DNA from: Paraburkholderia adhaesiva
Lineage (GTDB): Bacteria; Pseudomonadota; Gammaproteobacteria; Burkholderiales; Burkholderiaceae
Direction: 5' to 3'
Length of the DNA: 64,000 nucleotides
NCBI RefSeq assembly: GCF_021390575.1
Contig: NZ_JAJEJQ010000002.1
Coordinates: 1,054,001-1,118,000, forward strand
Under the pieces are notes generated by a model. It was not told the DNA's origin. It saw nothing but the letters and a program-made list of their open reading frames with translations, and did no database searches. A program made the position numbers and the translations under genes. Below, one piece after another: positions 8,941 through 17,679 of the stretch. Position 1 is the stretch's first letter. Each line of letters begins with the position of its first letter.

Positions 8941-11204
8941 ATTCACCCATTCCCCGACTCGTCCACAATGCATCGGCCGATGCGCTCGGCGTCGATGTCG
9001 TGACCGAAATGTCCTCGGATGGCATGCAGACCGAGACGCCGCTCACGGTCTGGCTCTCGCGCATTGCCGACAGCTGGCGCCTGATTCTCGCGATGACGCT
9101 GTTCGTCACGCTGCTTGGCGGCTTTTATGCGTTCGTCGCGACGCCCGTGTACGAGGTCGAGTCGATGATCCAGATCCTCGACAACGACATGTCGTCGAAG
9201 GACAAGGACTCGTTGGGCCAGCTCGCCGCGATCTTCGACAAGGGTGGCACGGCCGCCGGCGAAATCGAGCTGATCCGCTCCGATCTGGTGGTGGGCCAGG
9301 CGGTGCAGCAACTGCATCTCGATGTCGAAGCGACGCCACGCTATTTCCCGCTGATCGGCGCAGCGCTCGCGCGGCGCGTGCCACCGGGGCAGCTCGCACC
9401 GCCGCGCTTCGGGCTCGCGCAGTACGCGTGGGGCGGCGAGCAGATTTCGGTCAGCGCGCTTACCTTGCCGGAAAAACTCGCGCACAAAGGCGTATTGCTC
9501 ATCGCACAGCCGGACGACACGTATAACCTCGTGACGAAAGACGGGCAGCCGATTCTGCTCGGACGCGTCGGCGAACCAGAGACGGCTGCGTTCGGCGACG
9601 GCACGGTCTCGATTCAGGTCGATCAGCTTGTTGCACGTCCTGAGACGCAATTCGTGCTGAAGAAGTATTCGATGCTGTACGCGACGGGCGATCTGGAAAG
9701 TCATCTGACCGTGGCGGAAAAGGCCCGGCAGTCGGGAATGATCGGCGTGACCTTGCGCGGCGACGATGCCGCTCACACAGCCGAGATTCTCAACACGATC
9801 ACCGCGCAGTACGTGAAGCAGAATGTGGACAGCAAGTCGAGCGAGGCCGAGCACACGCTGGCCTTTCTCGAACAGCAGTTGCCGCAACTGAGGGCCGAAC
9901 TCGACAACGCCGAGGAAAAATACAACCGCTTTCGCAACGAGAACGGCTCGGTCGATCTGAACGAGGAGAGCCGTTTGCTCCTCGAACAGGTTGCCGCCGA
10001 CAAGGCCAAGCTCGTCGACCTCAAACAGCAGCGCGACGAGATGATCCAGCGCTTCACGCCGAAGCATCCTGTCGTGGCCGCGCTCGACGCGCAGATCGGC
10101 ACGCTGCAGTCCGAGCTTGGCCAGCTCACCGGGCGCGTGGCCAAAATGCCGGACACCGAGCAGAACGCGCTGCGGCTCATGCGCAATGTCCGCGTCGACA
10201 CGGAGCTTTACACGAACCTGCTCAACAATGCCCAGCAGTTGCGGATCGTGAAGGCGGGGCAGGTCGGGAACGTGCGTGTCGTCGATCATGCCATGGTGCC
10301 CGAATATCCGATCCGTCCGAACCGCCCGCTCGTGCTGGGCTTTTCGGCGATCCTCGGCATGCTGCTCGGTATCGGCATCGCGCTGTGCCGCAAGGCGGCA
10401 TTCGGCGGCGTCGAGCATTCGAAGGAAATCGAATTCGCGCTCGGCGTGCCAGTTTATGCCGTCGTGCCGCGCAGCACCGCGCAATTGCGGCTCTACGAGT
10501 CGATGGAGCGCGGCACGCGCGAGCAGCATGTGCTGGCCGCCGTCGCCGCCGACGACGTGGCGATCGAAGGCATCCGCAATCTTCGTACGGCGATGCAGTT
10601 CGGCTCGCTAGGCGCGAGCAACAACATCATCGCGATCACAGGGCCGCGCAACAAGATCGGCAAGTCGTTCGTGTCGGTGAACTTCGCGGCCGTGGAAGCG
10701 CTTGGCGGCAAACGAGTGGTGCTCGTCGATGGTGACATGCGTCGCGGCGACCTCCACGAATATCTGAACATCCGCCGTCGCCCGGGACTTTCCGATGCGA
10801 TCGCAGGCGCCAGTCTCGACAGTGTGCTGATCCGCGATGCGCTACCGGGGCTCGACGTGCTGCCGCAAGGCATGGTGCCGCCCAATCCGGCCGAACTTCT
10901 GATGAGCGAGCGTTTTCGTTCGCTGCTCGAAGAGCTGTCTTCGCGCTACGACCTTGTGATCGTCGATACGCCGCCGGTCCTCGCGGTGACCGATGCCGTG
11001 CTGATTTCACGCCATGCAGGCGCGACGTTGCTCATCGTGCGCTACGGCCACGACGCAATGTCGGGAATCGCCGAGACGGTGCGCCGCTTGCGCCACGGCG
11101 GCATTGCGGTGAAGGGCGTCGTGATGACCGACGTGCCGCGCGCGCCGTTCGGTTATAGCTCTAAATTCCCGACTTATTCGTCGGATACGGTGGAGTTGCA
11201 TTAG
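8937..11204 (+). CDS. wzc: Wzc-like polysaccharide co-polymerase / BY tyrosine autokinase
   Basis: 755 residues. An N-terminal Wzz domain has transmembrane segments near residues 40-65 and 460-485, separated by a long periplasmic coiled coil (about 280-400). The cytoplasmic kinase has Walker A GPRNKIGKS starting at 569, Walker A' VVLVDGDMRRGD and Walker B VIVDTPP near 673. BY-kinases control chain length and export through cycles of C-terminal tyrosine phosphorylation. The tail here carries only two tyrosines (Tyr740, Tyr747), fewer than the usual cluster of several. No partner low-molecular-weight tyrosine phosphatase is encoded nearby, so a phosphatase elsewhere is expected. Translation is coupled to wza. 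Confidence 0.93.
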   Translation: MNSPIPRLVHNASADALGVDVVTEMSSDGMQTETPLTVWLSRIADSWRLILAMTLFVTLLGGFYAFVATPVYEVESMIQILDNDMSSKDKDSLGQLAAIFDKGGTAAGEIELIRSDLVVGQAVQQLHLDVEATPRYFPLIGAALARRVPPGQLAPPRFGLAQYAWGGEQISVSALTLPEKLAHKGVLLIAQPDDTYNLVTKDGQPILLGRVGEPETAAFGDGTVSIQVDQLVARPETQFVLKKYSMLYATGDLESHLTVAEKARQSGMIGVTLRGDDAAHTAEILNTITAQYVKQNVDSKSSEAEHTLAFLEQQLPQLRAELDNAEEKYNRFRNENGSVDLNEESRLLLEQVAADKAKLVDLKQQRDEMIQRFTPKHPVVAALDAQIGTLQSELGQLTGRVAKMPDTEQNALRLMRNVRVDTELYTNLLNNAQQLRIVKAGQVGNVRVVDHAMVPEYPIRPNRPLVLGFSAILGMLLGIGIALCRKAAFGGVEHSKEIEFALGVPVYAVVPRSTAQLRLYESMERGTREQHVLAAVAADDVAIEGIRNLRTAMQFGSLGASNNIIAITGPRNKIGKSFVSVNFAAVEALGGKRVVLVDGDMRRGDLHEYLNIRRRPGLSDAIAGASLDSVLIRDALPGLDVLPQGMVPPNPAELLMSERFRSLLEELSSRYDLVIVDTPPVLAVTDAVLISRHAGATLLIVRYGHDAMSGIAETVRRLRHGGIAVKGVVMTDVPRAPFGYSSKFPTYSSDTVELH

Positions 11205-11240
11205 TTGCGGATCGGAAACCTTCAGGAGGAAACAGATCGC

Positions 11241-12260
11241 ATGTCCTGCTATCGCATCGTCCAGCCGCAAATCAAGGCGCACGGATGCGGCGTTTCCGAT
11301 CACTCGGGCGTGCTCGTGCGTTTGCTGAAAGAAAGCGCGAAGCACGCCGAGCGCTACGCCGTGCCGAACCGGCACGCGTGCGACGCGGTGCCAGTCGTTG
11401 CCGGCGATGTCTGGATCCTCCAGGTGTCGATCTACGGGTTCAGTGGAAAAGGGGTGCCGCTGTGGTTGCCCACGTTCATCGAGGCGGCGCGCGCACGCGG
11501 CGTGCGGGTAATCGCGTGCTTCCATGAGCTATGGGTGCTGGTCGCGCCAGGTCTGTCGACGGCGTACTGGCTCGCGCCGTTGCAGCGGCGTATCTGCGAG
11601 CGTCTTGCGTCGCTTGCCGACTACGCGTTTTTTAACTGCGACTGGGCGTATAGCTGGGGCGTCGAGCGGCTAGGCGCGCGGGCGTTCTACGCGCCGACCT
11701 TTTCTAACGTGGGCGAACCGCCGATGGTGACGCCGTGGCGCGAACGCGAGAATCTCGCCGTGGTGTTCGGTTCGCCGCTCACGCGCGCACGCGTGTACGC
11801 GCAAGCCGTGCCCGCGCTTGCGAAACAACTGGACTGCGCTCGCATCGAGCGGGTGATCGATATCGGATCGCCTGGGCCGTGGATTGATGAGGTGGTCAAC
11901 GCCTTCAAACCACACGCGTTTGAATCGGCCGGGCCGCTGCCGGCCGAGGACGTTTCGCGTTTATTGATGCGCGCGAAGTGGGGGCTGTTCAACACGCCGT
12001 GGGGGCAGGCGTCGAAGTCCGGCGTTTTCGCAGCGTATGCGAGTCACGGCGTCGCGCCGGTGTCGATTTTCGACGATGCGCTCGGCTACCCGGCACCGTC
12101 GCAGTATCCGCTGCCGGAGCGCCATTTTATGACGCACGGCGCGTTTGCCGACGCAGACGATTCACTCGATACGCTGTCCTCGGAAATCGGTGCGCGTGTG
12201 TACGTCGAGCATGCCCGAAGCCGCCAGCTAGTCGAAAAGATCGTGGAGCTGACATCATGA
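11241..12260 (+). CDS. Putative GT-B-like glycosyltransferase of the EPS operon
   Basis: 339 residues from the ATG at 11241, which has AGGAGGA ten bases upstream. The N-terminal half reads as a Rossmann-like acceptor domain (GDVWILQVSIYGFSGKGVP, VIACFHELWVL). The C-terminal half contains NVGEPP, AVVFGSPLTR and a late AYASHGVAPVSIF segment that resembles the donor site of GT4-like enzymes. The sequence is divergent, so no sugar specificity can be given. Its place directly after wzc and before three clear glycosyltransferases supports a transferase role in repeat-unit assembly. Confidence 0.65.
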   Translation: MSCYRIVQPQIKAHGCGVSDHSGVLVRLLKESAKHAERYAVPNRHACDAVPVVAGDVWILQVSIYGFSGKGVPLWLPTFIEAARARGVRVIACFHELWVLVAPGLSTAYWLAPLQRRICERLASLADYAFFNCDWAYSWGVERLGARAFYAPTFSNVGEPPMVTPWRERENLAVVFGSPLTRARVYAQAVPALAKQLDCARIERVIDIGSPGPWIDEVVNAFKPHAFESAGPLPAEDVSRLLMRAKWGLFNTPWGQASKSGVFAAYASHGVAPVSIFDDALGYPAPSQYPLPERHFMTHGAFADADDSLDTLSSEIGARVYVEHARSRQLVEKIVELTS

Positions 12261-12282
12261 GCGTCGCCGGGGGGACCAGCCC

Positions 12283-13464
12283 ATGAAACGCGTCGCCGTC
12301 TTTCACCCGGGCCTGCAGCATTCGCATCAACTGGCATGGGGACTCTACGAGCGCGACATGCTTGGCGCGTACTGGTCGGGCGTACCGGTACGCGAGCTCG
12401 ATGGGCAAGCGCCGACGCTCTTGCCCGCACAATGGCGCATGAAGGTGCGCGCGACCGCCATACCGCGCACGCTGCGGCGACATCCGGTGTGGTGGCAGTT
12501 GCTGCTGCGTACACGAACGCTGGCGCGCTCCGCCGGCACACGCCACGACTACACGCATCGCGTGTTCCACTGGTTCGACTGGTGGGTCGCACAGCAAGTC
12601 CGTACGCTACGCCCTGATGCCGTGGTGGCCTACGAAAACTCCGCGTGGCACACCTTCATCGCTGCGCGCAAGGTGGGGGCCGTCTGCATTCTCGACGCGC
12701 CTTCGCTGCATCACGACGACGCGAGACGCCTGATCGATCTGCCGTCGAACGGCTACATCGCGGAGATCAACCGGCGCAAGGACGCAGAAGTACGTCTTGC
12801 CGACCTCGTCATCACCTGCTCGGACATGGCACGCGACTCCTATTTGCGCGCGGGTGTGCCCGACGCGAAGGTGCGTTCGGTGATGCTCGGCGCCGAACTG
12901 CCCGCAGGCGTCGCGCGCAACGTCGACGAAAAGCGCCCGGTGCGGTTCATCTTCGCGGGCACGCTCTCGTCGCGCAAGTCGATCGATCTGATTCTTGACG
13001 CGTTCGAGCGCCTCAACGCAGGGGGCCATTGCGCCGATCTCATGCTCGTCGGCGGTTACGAGGAGGAGAAGTGGCTGACGCGCGCGAAGCAGGTGCCGCA
13101 CGTGAATTACCTGGGCGGCGTGCCGCAGTCGCAGCTTTACGCGCTTTTTGCTACCGCCGACTGCCTGCTGCTGCCGTCTCGCTTCGACGCGTTCGGCATG
13201 GTCGTCGTCGAAGCCATGGCGGCGGGAACGCCGGCCATCGTCTCGACCATGACGGGCGCGCGCGAGGTGATTTCCCGTTTTCCCGAAAGCGGCTGGGTGG
13301 TGGAGCCGACCGGCGAGGCGATCTACCGCATGATGCGCGAGAAGGTGAGGGACCGCGCATCGATCCAGGCGGCGTCGGTGCACGCGCTGAGAGCCGCCGA
13401 TTATTTCACGTGGCGTGCCTACCGCAAGCGCGTCGCCGATCTCATTGCCGATACGCTGGGGTGA
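12283..13464 (+). CDS. Glycosyltransferase family 4 (GT-B)
   Basis: 393 residues. The C-terminal donor-binding half is typical of GT4: FIFAGTLSSRKSIDLILDAF, VNYLGGVPQSQLYALFATAD, LLPSRFDAFGMVVVEAMAAG, then TPAIVST and GAREV. The Phe-Gly-Met-Val-Val-x-Glu segment contains the ExxxxxxxE-type position that contacts the nucleotide-sugar. The N-terminus (KRVAVFHPGLQHSHQLAWGLYERDML) is an acceptor-side Rossmann start. It begins 22 bases after the preceding gene and ends 3 bases before the polymerase gene. The enzyme should act on the cytoplasmic face on an undecaprenyl-linked acceptor; the sugar is unknown. Confidence 0.85.
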   Translation: MKRVAVFHPGLQHSHQLAWGLYERDMLGAYWSGVPVRELDGQAPTLLPAQWRMKVRATAIPRTLRRHPVWWQLLLRTRTLARSAGTRHDYTHRVFHWFDWWVAQQVRTLRPDAVVAYENSAWHTFIAARKVGAVCILDAPSLHHDDARRLIDLPSNGYIAEINRRKDAEVRLADLVITCSDMARDSYLRAGVPDAKVRSVMLGAELPAGVARNVDEKRPVRFIFAGTLSSRKSIDLILDAFERLNAGGHCADLMLVGGYEEEKWLTRAKQVPHVNYLGGVPQSQLYALFATADCLLLPSRFDAFGMVVVEAMAAGTPAIVSTMTGAREVISRFPESGWVVEPTGEAIYRMMREKVRDRASIQAASVHALRAADYFTWRAYRKRVADLIADTLG

Positions 13465-13467
13465 GCG

Positions 13468-14832
13468 ATGCGTAGAGCCACTTACAGCCGAGTGAAGCCG
13501 ATCGCGAAACCTCGAATGCAGGTGCGGTTCGACTTCCTTCTCGTGGTCACGGTGATCCTCATCGCCGTGTTCGAGGGGGCCGTGCGCAAGTGGCTCGCAC
13601 CGGAGCTGACGACGCCGCTGCTGTTGCTGCGCGACGCGGCAGCGTTCACGCTTGTGCTGCGCGCGGCGTGGGGCCGTGCGTTCCGCGTCATGCCGGGTGT
13701 CACGCTGTGTCTGGTCGCGTGGACGTTCTGTGTGACGTGCTGGGGCGTGTTTCAGATCGTCGTGCTGCAAGGCCCGCCTGTGCTGTTCGCGCTCGGATTG
13801 CGATTCTGGCTGCTTTACTTCTGGTTCGCGCTGGCGATGGCCTGCTCGCTCTCCACGAAGGAGGTCGTCAGTGTGATGCGGCTCATGATCGTGCTCGGCG
13901 TTGCGATGACGCCGCTCGTCGTGCTGCAGCACTTTCTGCCGCCGTCCTCCGTGCTCAACGTGCAGCCCGACACGGACGAGGATCAGATATTCCTCGTCAT
14001 CGCGAACGTCGTGCGCGTCTCCGGCACCTTCACGTTCACGCTCGGCTTTGCGTGCTTCATTGCGGTCGTGACGCCGATCGCGATCAGCACGACGTGGTCC
14101 GGCGTGCGGCTTTATCCGCGCCGGTGGATGGCGCTCGCAGGGTACGTCGCGGTCGCCATTTCGACGCTCGTCAGCGGTTCTCGCGCGTCGATCATGTTCT
14201 TCGCCGGGATGCTGGCGCTGCAGACGCTCGCCGGTTTCGGTGCCGCGCGCACGGGCGGTGCGGTGATGCGCTCGGCAGCGAAGGTCATGGTCGGGCTCAT
14301 CGCCGTCGCGATCACGCTGAACGTGTTCAGCGACGCCGTGCAGGACACGATCCAGCGCTTCGTATCGGCCGGCCAGGGTGAGGACATTGTCGAGCGTATC
14401 GAAACCGAGCTTATTGGCGAGCCCGCCGCACGCAAGGATATCGATTTCATCGGCCACGGACTCGGCGCGGGCACGAATGCTGGCTCCGTGCTCCTGACCG
14501 GCGAGAACGCGTTCGCGCTGGCCGAATCGGAGCCCGCGCGCGTCATGCTCGAAATGGGCGCGGCCGGATTCGTCTGGCTCGTCATCAAGTGCGTGATGTT
14601 CGCGGCGGGGTTGGCGAGGAGCGCCATGATGCTGACGCACACTGGCGAGTCGCTGCCGCTCCTGATGTGGGCCGCCACGGCCTATGGCATGTCGTCGTGG
14701 CCGGTGAGCGGACAGGTCAGCGCCAATGCGTTCGGTTTCCTCGCGCTCGGGCTCGCGCTTTGCTCGATCCGCACGCGGCCAGTCGCCGCCGAAATGGGCG
14801 AGCGTGTGTGGCCGCTTGGAGCAACGCCATGA
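13468..14832 (+). CDS. Wzy-like O-antigen/EPS polymerase, integral membrane
   Basis: 454 residues rich in hydrophobic segments (about 10-12 probable membrane spans) with a polar loop around residues 285-345. Sequence in this class is poorly conserved. Assignment rests on topology, length, the position among glycosyltransferases and the flippase, and the absence of another polymerase candidate in the cluster. Segments such as SGTFTFTLGFACF and SGSRASIMFF resemble the O-antigen-ligase/polymerase superfamily, where a conserved Arg follows a Gly/Ser-rich turn. Wzy joins lipid-linked repeat units in the periplasm. It overlaps the next gene by ATGA. Confidence 0.75.
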   Translation: MRRATYSRVKPIAKPRMQVRFDFLLVVTVILIAVFEGAVRKWLAPELTTPLLLLRDAAAFTLVLRAAWGRAFRVMPGVTLCLVAWTFCVTCWGVFQIVVLQGPPVLFALGLRFWLLYFWFALAMACSLSTKEVVSVMRLMIVLGVAMTPLVVLQHFLPPSSVLNVQPDTDEDQIFLVIANVVRVSGTFTFTLGFACFIAVVTPIAISTTWSGVRLYPRRWMALAGYVAVAISTLVSGSRASIMFFAGMLALQTLAGFGAARTGGAVMRSAAKVMVGLIAVAITLNVFSDAVQDTIQRFVSAGQGEDIVERIETELIGEPAARKDIDFIGHGLGAGTNAGSVLLTGENAFALAESEPARVMLEMGAAGFVWLVIKCVMFAAGLARSAMMLTHTGESLPLLMWAATAYGMSSWPVSGQVSANAFGFLALGLALCSIRTRPVAAEMGERVWPLGATP

Positions 14833-15929
14833 GACTCCTGCTGGTTGGGAACTATCCGGCTGACGGCCAGAAGAGCATGCTGGCCTACGCGCAAATGCTG
14901 CTGCGCGGGCTGCGCGCGGCAGGCGTGGAGGTCGAACTGACCGCGCCGCGCGCCGTGCTGCTGCCGAGAGGCATCGTGCCGGCTGGATTGGCGAAGTGGA
15001 TCGCGTATATCGACAAATTCGTCATCTTCCCGATCTATCTCGTGCTCGCGGCGCGGCGATTCGATCGAACGCACATCTGCGATCACTCGAACGGCATGTA
15101 TCTCTTGTGGCTGCCGCGCACGCGCAGCAGTGTGACGTGTCATGACGTGATCGCGATCCAGGCCGCGCGCGGCCTCGTGACGGGCTGGCATACGGGCTTC
15201 ACGGGCAAGGTGCTGCAGGCGTTGAATCTGCGCGGCGTCGCGCGTGCGCGCCGGATCGTCTGCGTTTCCGATCTTACGCGCACGCAACTGCTCGATCTGC
15301 GGAACGATCTGGCGGCGCGCACGACTGTGATCCGGAATGGACTGCATGGCGACTTCCGAATGGACCACGCGTGGCGCGAGGTGCTTGCCGCGAGCGGGCT
15401 CGGTGCGCTCGCGGATGCCCCGTTTTTCCTGCACGTCGGCTCGAATCATCCGCGCAAGAACCGTGTGGCGGTAGCACGGGTATTCGCAGCGCTGCTGCGC
15501 GGGATGCGTTTTGCGAACGCGCGGCTCGTCTTCGTCGGCCCGCCGCCCGATGCGCCCACGCGTGAGGTAATCGCGGAAGGCGGTTTCGCATCGCGCGTGC
15601 GTACCGTCGAGGACGCGTCCCATGCACTGCTCGTCGCGTTGTATTCGGGGGCGCAGGCGTTGATCTTTCCGTCGCTGAACGAGGGATTTGGCTGGCCCAT
15701 CGTCGAAGCGCAAGCCTGTGGCTGCCCGGTGTTCGCATCGAATCGGGCGCCGTTTCCCGAGGTCGGCGCAGATGCCGCTGTCTACTTCGATCCTGGCGAC
15801 TGCGCCGCAGCTGCCGCAGCGATCGAGACAGCCGACTTCGAAGCGATGCGCCGTGCGGGTTTCGGCAACGCCGCGCGTTTCAGCACGGACGAAATGATCC
15901 GCAAGCTCATTGCAGTGGTCGGATCATGA
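14829..15929 (+). CDS. Glycosyltransferase family 4 (GT-B)
   Basis: 366 residues from the ATG at 14829, which overlaps the polymerase stop as ATGA; an upstream in-frame extension would lie inside the polymerase gene. N-terminus MRLLLVGNYPADGQKSMLAY. Mid-protein VTCHDVIAIQAARG and IVCVSDLTRTQLL are typical of the mannosyl/glucosyl GT4 group. The donor site is seen in FLHVGSNHPRKNR and ALIFPSLNEGFGWPIVEAQACG, followed by NRAPFPEVGADAAVYFDPGD. This type of GT4 often uses GDP-mannose, which would fit the manC in the cluster, but specificity is inferred. Confidence 0.87.
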   Translation: MRLLLVGNYPADGQKSMLAYAQMLLRGLRAAGVEVELTAPRAVLLPRGIVPAGLAKWIAYIDKFVIFPIYLVLAARRFDRTHICDHSNGMYLLWLPRTRSSVTCHDVIAIQAARGLVTGWHTGFTGKVLQALNLRGVARARRIVCVSDLTRTQLLDLRNDLAARTTVIRNGLHGDFRMDHAWREVLAASGLGALADAPFFLHVGSNHPRKNRVAVARVFAALLRGMRFANARLVFVGPPPDAPTREVIAEGGFASRVRTVEDASHALLVALYSGAQALIFPSLNEGFGWPIVEAQACGCPVFASNRAPFPEVGADAAVYFDPGDCAAAAAAIETADFEAMRRAGFGNAARFSTDEMIRKLIAVVGS

Positions 15930-15981
15930 CTGGCCAACGCCCGACGCCGTTGAGACGGCCTTCGACAGGAACGATCTGCGC

Positions 15982-17154
15982 ATGAAGTTATTGCACGTCC
16001 TGCCTTCGACCGATCCCCGCCTCGGCGGCACCGTGGAGGCGGTGCGTCAGACGGGGGCCTGGCTATGTGCGGCCGGTCACGCGGTCGAAGTGCTGTCGCT
16101 CGACGACCCGCGCGAGGCCCATGTCGCGGAATTTTCTCTGCGAGTTCACGCGCTCGGGCCGTCGGTGGGCCACTATCGCTATAACGAGCACCTCGTGCCG
16201 TGGCTGCACTTGCATGCGCGCGAGTACGACGCCGTGTTCGTGAACGGACTCTGGCAATACCACAGTTTCGGAACCTGGCGAGCGCTGCGCACGCTGCGCG
16301 TGCCGTATTTCGTGTTCACGCACGGCATGCTCGATCCGTGGTTCAAGCGCACCTATCCGCTCAAGCATCTGAAGAAATGGTTGTATTGGCCGTGGACCGA
16401 ATACCGGCTCTTGCGCGACGCCAACGCAGTGCTCTTCACGAGCGAAGAGGAGCGGCGGCTTTCGCACGATTCGTTCTGGCTCTATCGCGCGAACGAGCAT
16501 GTCGTGACTTGCGGCACTGCGAGTCCGCCAGTGGAAAGCGAGATCTTGCGAAACACCTTTCTCGACGCGTGGCCGCGTCTGCGTGACAAGCACATCATCC
16601 TGTTTCTGAGCCGCGTGCATCCAAAGAAAGGGTGCGATTTGCTGATCGAGGCGTTCGCGCGCCGCGCGGCGGAGCACCCGGACTGGCAACTCGTCGTCGC
16701 GGGGCCGGAGAGCGACGACCTCGGCGAGCGCCTGCGTGCACGGGCCAGCGAGTTAGGCGTGACGGAGCGTATAACGTGGACCGGCATGCTCGAAGGCAAC
16801 GAGAAGTGGGCCGCGTTCTATGCGAGCGATGTGTTCGTGCTGCCCTCGCATCAGGAAAACTTCGGCATGGTGATTGCGGAAGCGCTCGCATGCCAGTTGC
16901 CGGTGCTCATCACGAACAAGGTCAATATCTGGCGGGAGGTCGAAAGGGGACAGGCGGGTTTCGTCTGCGACGACACGATTGATGGCGTCGAGCGAGGGCT
17001 CGATTGGTGGCTAAGCCTGAAGCAAGTCGACCGGCAGCGTATGAAGGCGCGCGCACAAGCGCTCTACGAAGAGCGCTTCACCATCAAGGCAATGGCGCAG
17101 GGCCTCATCGATGCGGTCGATCGTTATGCGGTCGAGCGCCTGGCGTGGCATTAG
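15982..17154 (+). CDS. Glycosyltransferase family 4 (GT-B)
   Basis: 390 residues from the ATG at 15982 (MKLLHVLPSTDPRLGGTVEAV), with an AGGAA about ten bases upstream. This start gives the canonical GT4 N-terminus with a glycine-rich loop (GGTVEAVRQ). Acceptor-side features include FVFTHGMLDPWFKRTYPLK. The donor site shows ILFLSRVHPKKGCDLLIEAF, VVAGPESDDLG, ITWTGMLEGNEKWAAFYASD and VLPSHQENFGMVIAEALAC. The final EEERFTIKAMAQGL-like helix is typical. It lies 52 bases after the previous transferase and is the last transferase before the flippase. Confidence 0.87.
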   Translation: MKLLHVLPSTDPRLGGTVEAVRQTGAWLCAAGHAVEVLSLDDPREAHVAEFSLRVHALGPSVGHYRYNEHLVPWLHLHAREYDAVFVNGLWQYHSFGTWRALRTLRVPYFVFTHGMLDPWFKRTYPLKHLKKWLYWPWTEYRLLRDANAVLFTSEEERRLSHDSFWLYRANEHVVTCGTASPPVESEILRNTFLDAWPRLRDKHIILFLSRVHPKKGCDLLIEAFARRAAEHPDWQLVVAGPESDDLGERLRARASELGVTERITWTGMLEGNEKWAAFYASDVFVLPSHQENFGMVIAEALACQLPVLITNKVNIWREVERGQAGFVCDDTIDGVERGLDWWLSLKQVDRQRMKARAQALYEERFTIKAMAQGLIDAVDRYAVERLAWH

Positions 17155-17180
17155 CTTTGCTGCAAGCGCATGCGGCACGT

Positions 17181-17570
17181 TCACCACGGGTTGCGGTAAG
17201 CCGGCCGGCCGCTCGTGGACGACCAGGCGGGTGGCCAGGGGTTGGGCAAGACGTCGTGACGATGAGGCGGCGTCGTGGCGACGATGGGTTTGGTGCGCCG
17301 TGTTGTATCACGCGTCGTGTTGTCGTTGTCGTCGTCGGGCGCTGAGGCGCCGACTTCACTCGGCGCGCCGAGCAGCTTTGCTTCGTCGGGCATGGGGTTT
17401 TCACGCGGAAGCTGGTAGCCCGGTACTTCCGGCACGCTGGCCGGAGCGGGAGCGGGTGCAGGCACACGAGCGTAGTCGCTGGTGCCGCCCGTGTCGCTAC
17501 CAGCCGCGAGCGCGTGGCTCTGACACGCCGCGGCGACGAAAAGCAGTGTGAGGGGCCTGATGATCTGCAT
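17181..17570 (-). CDS. Small exported Pro-rich protein (hypothetical)
   Basis: 129 residues from the ATG at 17570. The N-terminus MQIIRPLTLLFVAAACQSHALA is a credible signal peptide, followed by a low-complexity Ala/Pro/Asp/Thr region and an Arg/Pro-rich C-terminus. There is no recognisable domain. It lies alone on the minus strand inside the EPS operon, between the last GT4 and wzx. The start lacks a strong RBS, so the call rests mainly on the signal peptide. It may be a small periplasmic accessory protein or a spurious frame in GC-rich DNA. Confidence 0.4.
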   Translation of the reverse strand: MQIIRPLTLLFVAAACQSHALAAGSDTGGTSDYARVPAPAPAPASVPEVPGYQLPRENPMPDEAKLLGAPSEVGASAPDDDNDNTTRDTTRRTKPIVATTPPHRHDVLPNPWPPAWSSTSGRPAYRNPW

Positions 17571-17679
17571 GAGCGTTGGGTAATGGAGCGAATTACTTCG
17601 TTTAACGAAGCATTGAATCGACGATTCGATTATAGGCACAGGTGATCGACTCACCAAACTGAACGAGGAGCATCAGCCG

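Noticed and set aside
8943..10529. A 528-codon minus-strand frame opposite wzc
   Set aside because: Antisense shadow of the kinase gene; no RBS or family features.
12607..14640. A 677-codon open frame on the minus strand opposite the glycosyltransferase and polymerase genes
   Set aside because: It is His/Arg-rich, without domains, and antisense to two clear genes; long antisense frames are common in GC-rich DNA.
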